Positions 13,581-21,771 of a stretch of DNA of 26,930 nucleotides are shown here, piece by piece. The position numbers and the translations under genes were made by a program. The DNA is from Pleurocapsa sp. MO_226.B13 (GTDB lineage: Bacteria; Cyanobacteriota; Cyanobacteriia; Cyanobacteriales; Xenococcaceae), in NCBI GenBank assembly GCA_030064795.1, contig JASJEI010000276.1, forward strand, positions 1 through 26,930, in the 5' to 3' direction. Position 1 is the first letter of the stretch. The number at the start of each line of letters is the position of its first letter. Below the pieces are notes generated by a model that was given only the letters and a program-made list of their open reading frames with translations, was not told the origin of the DNA and did not search any database.

Positions 13581-15812
13581 GATCGCACTTTCATTGCCAG
13601 AGTCGCGAAAAAATAAACAGGAAGAACCAGTTAACTCGATCGCCCGACGGATAAAATCGAAATTGGGTTCTTGAGATAGTCCAATAAAGTCCATATCTGA
13701 CTGGGGTGCTTGAGCAATACAGTCTTCAAATTCTCCTACTAGTACAAAAGTTTTGGCATGATTGGGTACGCGGGAGAGATCCCGAAGTTCTGCGATATAT
13801 TGTTGAGCTGCTTTTACGTCTTCTGTAGTAGCAACAACAGTAATTAGATGTAGAGAACCCTGCCAACTTCTGTGTAATCTCAATGCCATTAACATAGTTA
13901 AATTAAGATTACCTTGTTGTAGTTTGGCAGAAAAGGGAATGTCGCTAATTTGAGGAGTCAGCCAGACATTAATTACTTCCGCTCTGCCCATCCCAGCGAA
14001 GTTATGCAACCCAAACAACATAATTCCAATTTCTAACCGCTGCGCTTCTGCCAATAATGGCTGCATTTGTAACCAATCTGTAGGTTGTTCTGGAACTTTG
14101 AGAAACAAGATATTGGGGCGAAAAAAGGTACTTTGGGAAGATTGAAGTACTACCGATATTCCCTCTACCCAACTGGAAATCTTGAGAATCGAAAAAGTAG
14201 TAAAAATACCTTGTCGGCGGAAAGCAGCAGCTAGGTTTTTTAAGCGTAGGGAGAAATCTGTAACCGTTCCCTCCTTAGCTAGTCCCAGTAACTGAATTGA
14301 ACCCTCTGGCTGACAAATATCTAGCAGTAAACGAAATTCGCCTAATAATTGTGACCAGTGTTCTACAGGAACCAGTAAAGTCGGTCGCCAAGCCCTTAAA
14401 TTATTAATATCTATTTCAATAGTTTTCTTGGCTGCCCATTGAGCGATCGCTTCAAAGATGCCACTGCGTACATCTCCGCCCGTTCTAGGATTATTAGGTC
14501 TTTTGCTTAACTGGAAGTAAATAAACAGGACAATAATGGTGGCAATAAAACTAAACCTGGGGTCGATGACCAACATGGCAAACAAACAACTGCTAAAACC
14601 GTAAAGGGGGATGATTTGCAGTATTTTAAAAGTGGGACGAAAGTTCATCAACCCTAACCGCGACTCCAGTAATACCACCAGATTCAAAGCAGCATAAGTT
14701 ATCAAAAAGAACATCGTGATTAAGGGAGCGATCGCATTTAAATCCCTGACCATCAGCGCACCTAAAACAAACAGACTGCTCAATAAGGTTGCCCGACGGG
14801 GTTCGCCACTTACCGATAGTTTTTCAATCCATCTACCCGCAGGAATTACTTCATCTCGCGCCAAGGCTATAAGAATACGCGGTGCGCCAACTAAAGAAGA
14901 GAGGGCTGCTGCAAAAGTAGCTGCTAAGAGTCCTGCCAAAACCGCAGGTTGCCAGAGAGCTTTATCAATGGCGATCGTATAATTACTCACTAATTCCTCA
15001 GTAGAGCCGACTCTGGCAACCCACCAACACAAAGCCAAATAAACGACGCTGCTAACGCCAATCGCTGAAAGTGTTCCTCTGGGAATATTTTTACGGCTGT
15101 TTTGCAATTCTCCAGACATATTTACCCCAGACATGATCCCCGTCACCGCTGGAAAAAATACGGCAAAAACTCGCCAAAAAGATGTCCTTTTAAATTCAGT
15201 TTCTGGCGAGCTTGGAAAATCTCCCAATAAAGTCAAAGTTTGTTGGGACTCCCAAAAATGATTGCTAGCAAATATGGAAATCAAAGATATAGCGATCGAG
15301 ACCATGACTAGATATTGAATGCGAAATGCTAACCCCGCACTAATTAAAGCGATCGCTAAAACTAATCCAAAAACCATCAAGTCCACCACCAGCGCAGAAT
15401 GATTGGGAAAAATACTCAACCATCCCTCTCGAAAGCCAAAAACATACATAGCCACGGCGAAAGTCTGACAGAGAAACAGCGGAATCCCGATCGCCCCACC
15501 AACCTCTAAACCCAAAGCCTTAGCAATCATGGCATAAGGGCCTCCTGCTTCTAAACGAGTATTGCTAGCGATCGAAGAGAGAGACAAACCCGTAGCAAAG
15601 GTAATACTTACCGCAGCTAAAATTACCAGCATTCCCCCTAGCAATCCAGCATTACCTACTACCCATCCCACGCGCAAGTACATAATCGCGCCCAAGATAG
15701 TCAATAAGGTAGGTTTAAACACTCCCTCAAAAGTGCCATAAAGTTTTGGTTTTCTTGAGTTTGACTGTCTAAAAATAGCGCTAACTTTTGGAAGAGGATT
15801 TCTAATTTTCAT
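13575..15812 (-). CDS. SLC12-like amino acid/cation-chloride cotransporter (APC superfamily)
   Basis: 745 residues, integral to the inner membrane. The N-terminal ~440 residues carry about twelve hydrophobic helices, opening with GTFEGVFKPTLLTILGAIMYLRVGWVVGNAGLLG, the hallmark first helices of the SLC12 cation-chloride cotransporters and their bacterial relatives. RLEAGGPYAMIAKALGLEVGGAIGIPLF and FFPAVTGIMSGVNMSGELQNSRKNIPRGT are further family motifs. The C-terminal ~300 residues are a soluble domain like the SLC12 regulatory tail. The transported species cannot be read from the sequence; Na/K/Cl or amino acids are candidates. The last codons and the TAG stop lie in repeat DNA, so the C-terminus may have been altered by a repeat insertion. 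It is divergent from the dihydroorotate dehydrogenase-like gene. Confidence 0.9.
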   Translation of the reverse strand: MKIRNPLPKVSAIFRQSNSRKPKLYGTFEGVFKPTLLTILGAIMYLRVGWVVGNAGLLGGMLVILAAVSITFATGLSLSSIASNTRLEAGGPYAMIAKALGLEVGGAIGIPLFLCQTFAVAMYVFGFREGWLSIFPNHSALVVDLMVFGLVLAIALISAGLAFRIQYLVMVSIAISLISIFASNHFWESQQTLTLLGDFPSSPETEFKRTSFWRVFAVFFPAVTGIMSGVNMSGELQNSRKNIPRGTLSAIGVSSVVYLALCWWVARVGSTEELVSNYTIAIDKALWQPAVLAGLLAATFAAALSSLVGAPRILIALARDEVIPAGRWIEKLSVSGEPRRATLLSSLFVLGALMVRDLNAIAPLITMFFLITYAALNLVVLLESRLGLMNFRPTFKILQIIPLYGFSSCLFAMLVIDPRFSFIATIIVLFIYFQLSKRPNNPRTGGDVRSGIFEAIAQWAAKKTIEIDINNLRAWRPTLLVPVEHWSQLLGEFRLLLDICQPEGSIQLLGLAKEGTVTDFSLRLKNLAAAFRRQGIFTTFSILKISSWVEGISVVLQSSQSTFFRPNILFLKVPEQPTDWLQMQPLLAEAQRLEIGIMLFGLHNFAGMGRAEVINVWLTPQISDIPFSAKLQQGNLNLTMLMALRLHRSWQGSLHLITVVATTEDVKAAQQYIAELRDLSRVPNHAKTFVLVGEFEDCIAQAPQSDMDFIGLSQEPNFDFIRRAIELTGSSCLFFRDSGNESAIA

Positions 15813-15858
15813 GCAACATTTTTTCTTGCCAGAGCTTACTTAGTACTAACTACTGTAA

Positions 15859-15878
15859 GGACGAACAACTGTTCGCCC
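15859..15878. repeat. Palindrome GGACGAACA-AC-TGTTCGCCC
   Basis: Near-identical to the palindrome at 6898-6917 (one arm base and the two central bases differ). It lies between divergent genes, ~80 bases before the dihydroorotate dehydrogenase-like gene. Confidence 0.85.
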
Positions 15879-15946
15879 ATAACTTTTAAATACCTCTAAA
15901 TACCTCACAATTTCCTCAAATAATTACCTTAATTTAAAAATAAGTT

Positions 15947-15952
15947 AAGGAG
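15947..15952 (+). promoter_or_regulatory. Strong Shine-Dalgarno AAGGAG
   Basis: AAGGAG ends 8 bases before the ATG at 15961 and fixes the start of the dihydroorotate dehydrogenase-like gene. Most genes in this window lack so clear a site. Confidence 0.8.
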
Positions 15953-15960
15953 ATAAACAA

Positions 15961-16977
15961 ATGGTAGATATATCCACGACTTATCTAGGATTAGAGTTGC
16001 GATCGCCCTTGGTAGTCGGTTCGGCAGCACCTTTAACTGAGGATATCGACAATATCAAACGCATCGAAGATGCTGGGGCATCGGCAATAGTATTACATTC
16101 TCTGTTTGAGGAGCAGTTGTTAGAAGAACGCTATGCCCTTTATCATAACATTACTCATCCACCGAGCCATCTTGAAGTCAAATCTTGCTTTCGCGATCGA
16201 GAAATCTTTCACGTAGGTTCGGAAGCTTATCTCAATCAAATTCTTTATGCCAAAAAAACCGTCGATATTCCGATTATTGCCAGTCTCAATAGTTCTAACC
16301 TAGCTAGCTGGGGCAATTATGCCCAGAGTGTAGAACAAGCAGGTGCAGACGGATTAGAACTAAACATCTATTATGTTCCTACAGATCCGACATTAACGGG
16401 AGAACAAGTAGAACAAAACTATATCGATATTGTTCGTACAGTTACCTCTAGCGTTAATCTGCCTGTGGCAGTTAAGCTTAGTCCCTTTTTCAGCAACATG
16501 GCAAATATGGCAAAACGCCTCAGCGATGCGGGAGCAAGTGGCTTAGTGCTTTTCAATCGCTTTTATCAACCAGACATCGATTTAACCACCTTAGAAGCAG
16601 AACCAAATTTGCTTCTGAGTACCTCAAGAGAAAACAGGCTACCAATGCGCTGGATTGCCATCTTGTATGGTACTATCCCAGTCGATTTGGCAGCTACCAG
16701 CGGTATTCGTACTGCTCACGATGTCATCAAAATGATGATGGTAGGGGCAAACGTCACCATGATCGTCAGCGCACTCTTAAGTCATGGCATCGAACAGCTA
16801 CAAAAGATCGAACAAGATCTAATTGAATGGCTAGAAGTTAAAGAATATGACTCAATTTCTCAACTACGGGGCAGCATGAGCCAAATAAATTGTCCCGATC
16901 CGAGTATTTTTGAACGAGTGCAGTATCTCGAAGCAGTACAAAAGTATCAATCATATTGGAGATTAGTTAATCGTTAG
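15961..16977 (+). CDS. Dihydroorotate dehydrogenase-like FMN protein
   Basis: 338 residues with the TIM-barrel fold of class 1 dihydroorotate dehydrogenases. It opens with TTYLGLELRSPLVVGSAAPLTED and has VAVKLSPFFSNMANMAKRLSDAGASGLVLFNRF and a phosphate-binding ATSGIRTAHDVIKMMMVGANVTMIVSALL segment. The class 1 catalytic base is a Cys in an ELNLSCPN-type loop. The matching loop here is ELNIYYVPTDP (133-143), with Tyr where Cys would be, so it is probably not the pyrimidine-pathway enzyme PyrD. Cyanobacterial members of this subgroup are often found beside nifJ (pyruvate:ferredoxin oxidoreductase), suggesting a redox role. Here it precedes pfkA by 65 bases on the same strand, so the two may be co-transcribed. 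FMN binding is inferred; the substrate is unknown. Confidence 0.88.
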   Translation: MVDISTTYLGLELRSPLVVGSAAPLTEDIDNIKRIEDAGASAIVLHSLFEEQLLEERYALYHNITHPPSHLEVKSCFRDREIFHVGSEAYLNQILYAKKTVDIPIIASLNSSNLASWGNYAQSVEQAGADGLELNIYYVPTDPTLTGEQVEQNYIDIVRTVTSSVNLPVAVKLSPFFSNMANMAKRLSDAGASGLVLFNRFYQPDIDLTTLEAEPNLLLSTSRENRLPMRWIAILYGTIPVDLAATSGIRTAHDVIKMMMVGANVTMIVSALLSHGIEQLQKIEQDLIEWLEVKEYDSISQLRGSMSQINCPDPSIFERVQYLEAVQKYQSYWRLVNR

Positions 16978-17042
16978 TAAGTTTATGAGTTCAGAATTTG
17001 GAATTAATAAACCACTAACCATTAACTATTAGTAAAGCAAAA

Positions 17043-18194
17043 ATGAGTAAAAAAATTGGGATTCTTACTAGTGGTGGAGATTGTCCTGGCTTGAATGCAA
17101 TTATCCACGCTGTAGTCAAGTGTGCGAGTCAAAAAGGATGGGAAGTATATGGAATTCCTTATGGGACAGATGGCTTTTTGAAACTGAAAAATGGCAAGTG
17201 TCACTCCAGGGATTTGATGCTAAAAGAACATGGTTACGATCTTCCTGGATTTTTGCAGGGAATTGATATTTTACAATTTTTGAGCGGAAGTATTTTAGGT
17301 TCTCTTAGTAAAGGTCATCCTGAAGATAAGGCGATCGCCCGCACGATAATTCAAGGCTATCGAGATCTAGAACTGGATGCTCTCATAGCAGTTGGAGGAG
17401 ATGGCAGTTTAGATATTATTTACGAACTGGCACAACAGGGAGAATGGAAGATGGTGGCAATTCCTAAAACCATCGATAACGACGTACCTTTTACCGAACG
17501 ATCTGTTGGTTTTGATACGGCGGTAGATAAGGTTACATCTGCTCTTTACGATCTTACCTTTACTGCTGCCAGTCACGATCGCACCATGATCGTTCAAGTA
17601 ATGGGTCGCAATGCAGGTCATTTGGCACTTGCTGCGGGTATTGCTGGTGGTGCGGACATTATTTTGATTCCCGAATTGACTCCCCAGATAGATACCGATT
17701 TAGTCAATGATATCTGCATCCGTATTGCTCGGTTACGTTCTTTTGGTCGTAAATTTGCTCTAATTGTGATTGCCGAAGGGGTCAAAAATCTTCAAGGAGA
17801 AAAAGAAAAATATATTGCCGATTATTTAGCCGAGAAAATAGACAAGACTAGCCATCAGCTTTGTCTGACCGACAAACCAGAATTTTGCGACCTAAATACC
17901 ATAGAAACTAGAGCAACTGTCTTGGGTCATATTCAGCGTAGTGGTACACCTTCGTCATTCGATCGTCTTTTGGCTGCTACCTTTGCCAAAAAAGCCATAG
18001 ATTTGATTGCCGAAGATAAATATAATCAGCTTGTAGTCTGGCAAAATAACGAGGTACAGATGCAGCCCTTAGATCGAGTTGTAGCATATATTCGAGAACG
18101 CCATCAGTTAGGTATTTGTCCCAGTCCCGTTGATGCTGAGGGACTACTGGTTCAGACGGCGCGATCGCTCGGTATCTATCTCGGTAACCATTAA
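17043..18194 (+). CDS. pfkA: 6-phosphofructokinase
   Basis: 383 residues, cytosolic. It phosphorylates fructose 6-phosphate to fructose 1,6-bisphosphate, the committing step of glycolysis. Motifs are [15 protein letters not shown] at 5-19, VGGDGSLD at 117-124, PKTIDND at 141-147, the Arg-rich [17 protein letters not shown], and a C-terminal [19 protein letters not shown]. The third glycine of GGDG is the position that favours a nucleotide over pyrophosphate, whereas Lys in PKTIDND is typical of PPi-dependent and mixed-type enzymes. This combination marks the 'group III' PFKs found in cyanobacteria and actinobacteria. The phosphoryl donor therefore needs measuring. It is ~60 residues longer than E. 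coli PfkA. It sits downstream of the dihydroorotate dehydrogenase-like gene and is convergent with rpiA. Confidence 0.96.
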   Translation: MSKKIGILTSGGDCPGLNAIIHAVVKCASQKGWEVYGIPYGTDGFLKLKNGKCHSRDLMLKEHGYDLPGFLQGIDILQFLSGSILGSLSKGHPEDKAIARTIIQGYRDLELDALIAVGGDGSLDIIYELAQQGEWKMVAIPKTIDNDVPFTERSVGFDTAVDKVTSALYDLTFTAASHDRTMIVQVMGRNAGHLALAAGIAGGADIILIPELTPQIDTDLVNDICIRIARLRSFGRKFALIVIAEGVKNLQGEKEKYIADYLAEKIDKTSHQLCLTDKPEFCDLNTIETRATVLGHIQRSGTPSSFDRLLAATFAKKAIDLIAEDKYNQLVVWQNNEVQMQPLDRVVAYIRERHQLGICPSPVDAEGLLVQTARSLGIYLGNH

Positions 18195-18227
18195 TCAATA
18201 TTCACGGCGACTGGAGGTTCTGACAAG

Positions 18228-18252
18228 AATAGGCTTTGTTAAAAAGCCTATT
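18228..18252. terminator. Hairpin between convergent pfkA and rpiA
   Basis: AATAGGCTTT (18228-18237) pairs perfectly with AAAGCCTATT (18243-18252) around a 5-base loop, in the 66-base gap between the two stop codons. The T-rich arm ends supply only short U stretches, so it is a probable but imperfect bidirectional terminator. Confidence 0.6.
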
Positions 18253-18260
18253 GCTATCGA

Positions 18261-18962
18261 TTAAAACTCAGTAATTTCGGGTTTGCCATCGACAATTTTG
18301 CCCACTAGAACGATATCTGCTACGCCAACAAAAATACCGTTTTCTAAGACTCCAGGCAGATTGTTGATCTCTTTCTCCATTTCTGCCGGATTTTTGATGT
18401 GGTCGAATTTTACATCAATGACTAAATTACCCTGATCGGTGACTACAGGGCCAGCTTTTTTGACTCCCATCCGTAATTCGGGTTTACCCCCCAACTTCTC
18501 TAAACTACGCATTACAGGAGCGACAGCCATGGGAATCACCTCGACAGGTAAAAGGAAAGTCGAACCCAGTTTATCGACCAGTTTGCCCTCATCTACCACG
18601 ACGATAAATTCATCGGCTAGCTTGTCTACCACTTTCTCGCGGGTATGAGCAGCACCACCACCTTTAATCAGGTTTTTATCGGGATCGACTTCATCTGCAC
18701 CATCGATCGCCAGATCGATCCGATCGATGGCATCCAGGGTAACTAAAGGGATGTTGAATTTTTTTGCCAATACTTCTGACTGGAAAGAGGTAGGTACGCC
18801 GACCACATTTTTAATTTCGCCTTTACTCAGGCGATCGCCTATATACTCGATCGCATAGGCAGCAGTTGAACCCGATCCTAGTCCGACAATAGAGTCTGAT
18901 TTGACGCGGGCTGCTGCTGCCCTACCCACTTCTTGCTTCATGGTTTTGACAGGATCGCTCAT
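18261..18962 (-). CDS. rpiA: Ribose-5-phosphate isomerase A
   Basis: 233 residues, the normal length for RpiA. It interconverts ribose 5-phosphate and ribulose 5-phosphate in the oxidative pentose phosphate pathway and the Calvin cycle. Visible motifs are the phosphate-binding [13 protein letters not shown] (26-38), AIDGADEVD with the catalytic-region Asp residues, [13 protein letters not shown], and [15 protein letters not shown]. The ATG at 18962 has no obvious strong ribosome site. It is a single gene, convergent with pfkA and separated from the RRM gene by ~180 bases. Confidence 0.96.
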   Translation of the reverse strand: MSDPVKTMKQEVGRAAAARVKSDSIVGLGSGSTAAYAIEYIGDRLSKGEIKNVVGVPTSFQSEVLAKKFNIPLVTLDAIDRIDLAIDGADEVDPDKNLIKGGGAAHTREKVVDKLADEFIVVVDEGKLVDKLGSTFLLPVEVIPMAVAPVMRSLEKLGGKPELRMGVKKAGPVVTDQGNLVIDVKFDHIKNPAEMEKEINNLPGVLENGIFVGVADIVLVGKIVDGKPEITEF

Positions 18963-19143
18963 TGATTTGGTCTCCGTATATTTTTATAGATCTTCAATCT
19001 GGAGTTTATTTTCCCAGATCTTTTCCCCAAAACACAAAAAAATTACGGTGTTCAATTTCTCTTGGTTTCTAGAGTCATTGCCACCGTTTTTCAAGCTAAT
19101 AGCGATCGATAGTATTATTCTGGTGTCGATCCTAATAATCTGC

Positions 19144-19575
19144 CTAATTATTAGCAGAAGCCAGCATTTCTTTTAATTTTGCTAGTTCATCTGCCCAACG
19201 AGGATCGGGTTGAATACTACCCTGCTGTTTTTGACTGCTAGCACTTTGTTTTTTGTTGCGCTTGTTACCGCTTTTACGTTTTGGTGTCTCGCCAGCTTCT
19301 GCGGAGGCGTTGTCTTCCCCTTTAGAACGAGGCAAAGCCTTTTCTATCTTTAGAGGGCTGTCCATAAAAGTCTGACCGTTATATTTTTCAATAAACTGGT
19401 CGGCTATTTCATCGTTTTCGACGGTCACAAAGGCAAAACCACGGCACTTGCCTGATTTGCGGTCTTTGATTACTTTAGTAGAAATCTGTTGTCCTTCTTC
19501 AGCAAACATGGCTGCCAAAGCTTCGCGATCGATTTCTTCTTTAGGTAAGTTACCTACATATAAGCGAATAGACAT
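19144..19575 (-). CDS. RNA-binding protein with one RRM domain
   Basis: 143 residues. An N-terminal RRM (1-80) shows RNP2 as LYVGNL (5-10) and RNP1 as KCRGFAFVTV (43-52). A charged Lys/Arg/Ser/Gln linker and a short conserved-looking tail (DPRWADELAKLKEML) follow. Most cyanobacterial Rbp proteins are shorter and have a Gly-rich tail. This longer, Gly-poor form resembles the Rbp3-type proteins of Synechocystis, which have been linked to placing photosystem mRNAs at thylakoids; that match is from memory and not tested here. Many rbp genes are cold-induced through long 5' leaders, and the 680-base gap upstream leaves room for one. The hairpin CCAAAAG...CTTTTGG (19667-19697) lies ~90 bases before the start. 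Confidence 0.9.
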   Translation of the reverse strand: MSIRLYVGNLPKEEIDREALAAMFAEEGQQISTKVIKDRKSGKCRGFAFVTVENDEIADQFIEKYNGQTFMDSPLKIEKALPRSKGEDNASAEAGETPKRKSGNKRNKKQSASSQKQQGSIQPDPRWADELAKLKEMLASANN

Positions 19576-20255
19576 GAAAATATATCTCCCAAGCTAAGTT
19601 GATTTTTAAATAGTGTGCAGAGCGAACGCTTTTGTAATGGCAACTGAGCCAAAATATTATAAATTTCCAAAAGCTTTTTTACAGATAAATCTTTTGGTTA
19701 ACTACTTTACTTTACACAACTATGGACACGACAAGAAACATATCTCTCTCTAATTAGCTTAAAAGACAGATAAAATTGCATCCTGAAATGTGCCAGTTAT
19801 TCAATATGATGTCATTTTTGTTTATGGTCACAGTAGTTTGAAAACGTCTGTTAACGAAAAATGCCAATTAAGTAGATTTGAAAAATTGAATCTTATTTTA
19901 AATTCTGCACTATATCTAATTATTACAGAATCTTTACACTATTAGCCAGCTTATTCTATTTATTTATATTTTTTTAGCCAAACAATTACTTCTGGTTAGT
20001 TACCAAGTCATTGACGCAGTGTCTACCGCTTTAGAAATACCAGCAAATTACCCAAGAAGCGATCGCCTTTTTGCTTCTAGTCACATAATCACATAATTAA
20101 TCACATAATTTAATCTTATCAAGGGAATAACCGAAATAATTGACAATACGTTATCATCAGACATATAACTAAAAGCATACATTGTCAAATAATTGTTACA
20201 TTGACTTACAATTAACAATTTTGGCTATTTACCTAAAAAATTAGGAGGTGCATCC
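19576..20255. other. Long divergent regulatory gap between the RRM gene and nblA
   Basis: 680 AT-rich bases with no supportable ORF. Visible elements are a hairpin CCAAAAG...CTTTTGG (19667-19673 and 19691-19697) in the likely leader of the RRM gene, AGAAGC/GCTTCT arms flanking a GCGATCGC site (~20056-20079), three copies of TCACATAAT (20081-20109), and TTGACT-type hexamers (20201) upstream of nblA. Promoters for both genes must lie here. I could not identify canonical NtcA or NblR sites. Confidence 0.6.
20243..20250 (+). promoter_or_regulatory. Near-perfect Shine-Dalgarno AGGAGGTG of nblA
   Basis: AGGAGGTG ends 5 bases before the nblA ATG at 20256. It is the best ribosome site in the window and suggests high-level translation on induction. 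Confidence 0.85.
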
Positions 20256-20450
20256 ATGTCTAATCCAATGGAACTATCTTTAGAGCAAAAATTTAATATT
20301 CGCTCTTTTGAAACCCAAGTAAAATCAATGAGCCACGAACAAGCTCAGGAATTTTTAGTCAAGCTGTACGAACAGATGTTGCTAAGGGATAATATGTACA
20401 AAGATTTTATCCGTCATCAGTGGGGAATAGATTCTCCTCCTCAACTGTAA
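20256..20450 (+). CDS. nblA: NblA phycobilisome degradation adaptor
   Basis: 64 residues, the usual size. The conserved NblA core is complete: MELSLEQKFNIRSFETQVKSMSHEQAQEFLVKLYEQMLLRDNMYKDFIRHQWGI, with the C-terminal HQWG signature. NblA is a small helical dimer that binds phycobiliproteins and Clp protease partners to trigger phycobilisome breakdown under nitrogen or other starvation. Its presence confirms a phycobilisome-bearing cyanobacterium. The start is fixed by an excellent Shine-Dalgarno. The gene is monocistronic in appearance, with a long upstream region that should hold starvation-responsive control. The tandem Usp gene follows 170 bases downstream on the same strand. Confidence 0.97.
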   Translation: MSNPMELSLEQKFNIRSFETQVKSMSHEQAQEFLVKLYEQMLLRDNMYKDFIRHQWGIDSPPQL

Positions 20451-20620
20451 AACGTCCTTGAACGGTTTGTGCGACCTCCTTCTCTTGCTAGTTTCCAGAG
20501 AAAAAAGCTGGGGATGCTGGGGTTAAGATCGATCGAGATTAAAGATACAAAAATCAAGATTATGGCGACGGTAGATCCTTTTTTTGCTAGTCTAAAAAAA
20601 GAGACTTACCCTTAGCTTTT

Positions 20621-21499
20621 ATGTTTCAAAGTTGCCTAATCTGCACGGATTTTACAGACGGTTTATATCGCTTCGTTGATTGCGTTCCGAGTTTAGCTCA
20701 GTGTGGCCTAAAGAAAATTGTCTTTTTCCACAGCGTTCCTTTATGGGAAGAAGGCGAAGTACCCAGAATTGATGAAGAAAAAGTAGAACAAGCCGAGCAA
20801 CGTTTGCAGAAAGCTTTGGCTCATAAAACCCCTGGTGTAGAGGTTCTAGTAGAGGTTCTTTCAGGTAAACCCCTCGATACTATCCCCAGAGTGTTGAAAA
20901 AGCATCCCGTAGATGTAATAATGACGGGGGCTCCGATTAAAAGCTTGCTAGAAGAAAAATTCTTTGGTAGCACTAGTGCAGGCTTGGCCAAAATTACCGA
21001 TCGACCCCTCAATATTATTCGTCCCGAACTGATTACTACCTATACCCGTGAAGAATTAGCTTTGCGTTGTCAGCATCTTTGGCGTTATCTTTTGATCCCT
21101 TATAACGATACTGAGACAGCCCGATATCTGATCGAGGAAATCAAAAAATATGCCAGCGATCGCCCAAAAGATTCCCTCAAGCAGTGTATGTTGATGACAG
21201 CAATCGATGATTGTGGCAGAAAATCGCTCCTGGCTCAAGAACGCGCTCAAGAAGCAGAGACTAAATTGCAGTCAGTCAAAAGCGAATTAGAAGCATTAGG
21301 TCTGGAAGTAAATACTCTCGTCAAAACTGGTAATCCTCTAGAGGAAATTGCCACCGCAGCTTTGGATTTTGATATTAGTGCGATCGCGATCGCCACAGAT
21401 TATCGTAACAGTCTTTTACAGTGGACGGTACGTAGTTTTGCTAACGATCTAATGCGTACTAGTTGGTTTCCTGTCTTGCTCTTTTCTCCCAAGAAGTAG
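20621..21499 (+). CDS. Tandem universal stress protein
   Basis: 292 residues comprising two Usp-like alpha/beta domains. Domain 1 (1-135) begins FQSCLICTDFTDGLYRF and ends ITDRPLNIIRPE. Domain 2 (about 155-292) begins RYLLIPYNDTETARYLIEEI and ends RTSWFPVLLFSPKK. The first-domain GAPIKSLLEEKFFGSTSAGLA segment resembles the G-x2-G-x9-GS ATP-binding loop of UspA proteins but is degenerate; domain 2 (ATDYRNSLLQWTVRSFANDLM) lacks it. Tandem Usp proteins are cytosolic stress modulators of unclear mechanism. It lies between nblA and a J-domain gene, possibly by chance. No ribosome site stands out before the ATG. Confidence 0.88.
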   Translation: MFQSCLICTDFTDGLYRFVDCVPSLAQCGLKKIVFFHSVPLWEEGEVPRIDEEKVEQAEQRLQKALAHKTPGVEVLVEVLSGKPLDTIPRVLKKHPVDVIMTGAPIKSLLEEKFFGSTSAGLAKITDRPLNIIRPELITTYTREELALRCQHLWRYLLIPYNDTETARYLIEEIKKYASDRPKDSLKQCMLMTAIDDCGRKSLLAQERAQEAETKLQSVKSELEALGLEVNTLVKTGNPLEEIATAALDFDISAIAIATDYRNSLLQWTVRSFANDLMRTSWFPVLLFSPKK

Positions 21500-21679
21500 G
21501 GGTGAATCATCAAGCTACCTAACTAGTGCAATAGCTCCAGATAATTGCTAGCTATAATTAATTGTAATAGCAGTATCGTTTACAAATCGAATTAAAAACT
21601 TACATAAAAGAAATTAATACCTATAATAATAAGAAATTAACAGAGCCTTCGATTCTAGAAAAAATCATTCTAAAATTAA

Positions 21680-21697
21680 AATTAATTGCAATTAATT
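21680..21697. repeat. 18-base perfect AT palindrome
   Basis: AATTAATTG-CAATTAATT lies ~75 bases before the J-domain gene. It could be an operator for a dimeric regulator, but AT-only palindromes arise easily by chance in such sequence. Confidence 0.5.
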
Positions 21698-21771
21698 GGT
21701 AAATTTAGGCACGTTTAACGTCGCAGTAGTTTGAGTAAAACATAGGTAGCAGTAAAGGAAGGATTGCCATA

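Noticed and set aside
13331..13654. Plus-strand 107-codon frame
   Set aside because: It runs through the palindromic repeat block and into the complement of the permease gene; it encodes repeat DNA, not a protein family.
20194..20210. NtcA-like TGT-N11-ACA upstream of nblA
   Set aside because: The spacing is one base too long for TGTA-N8-TACA and the inner bases do not match.
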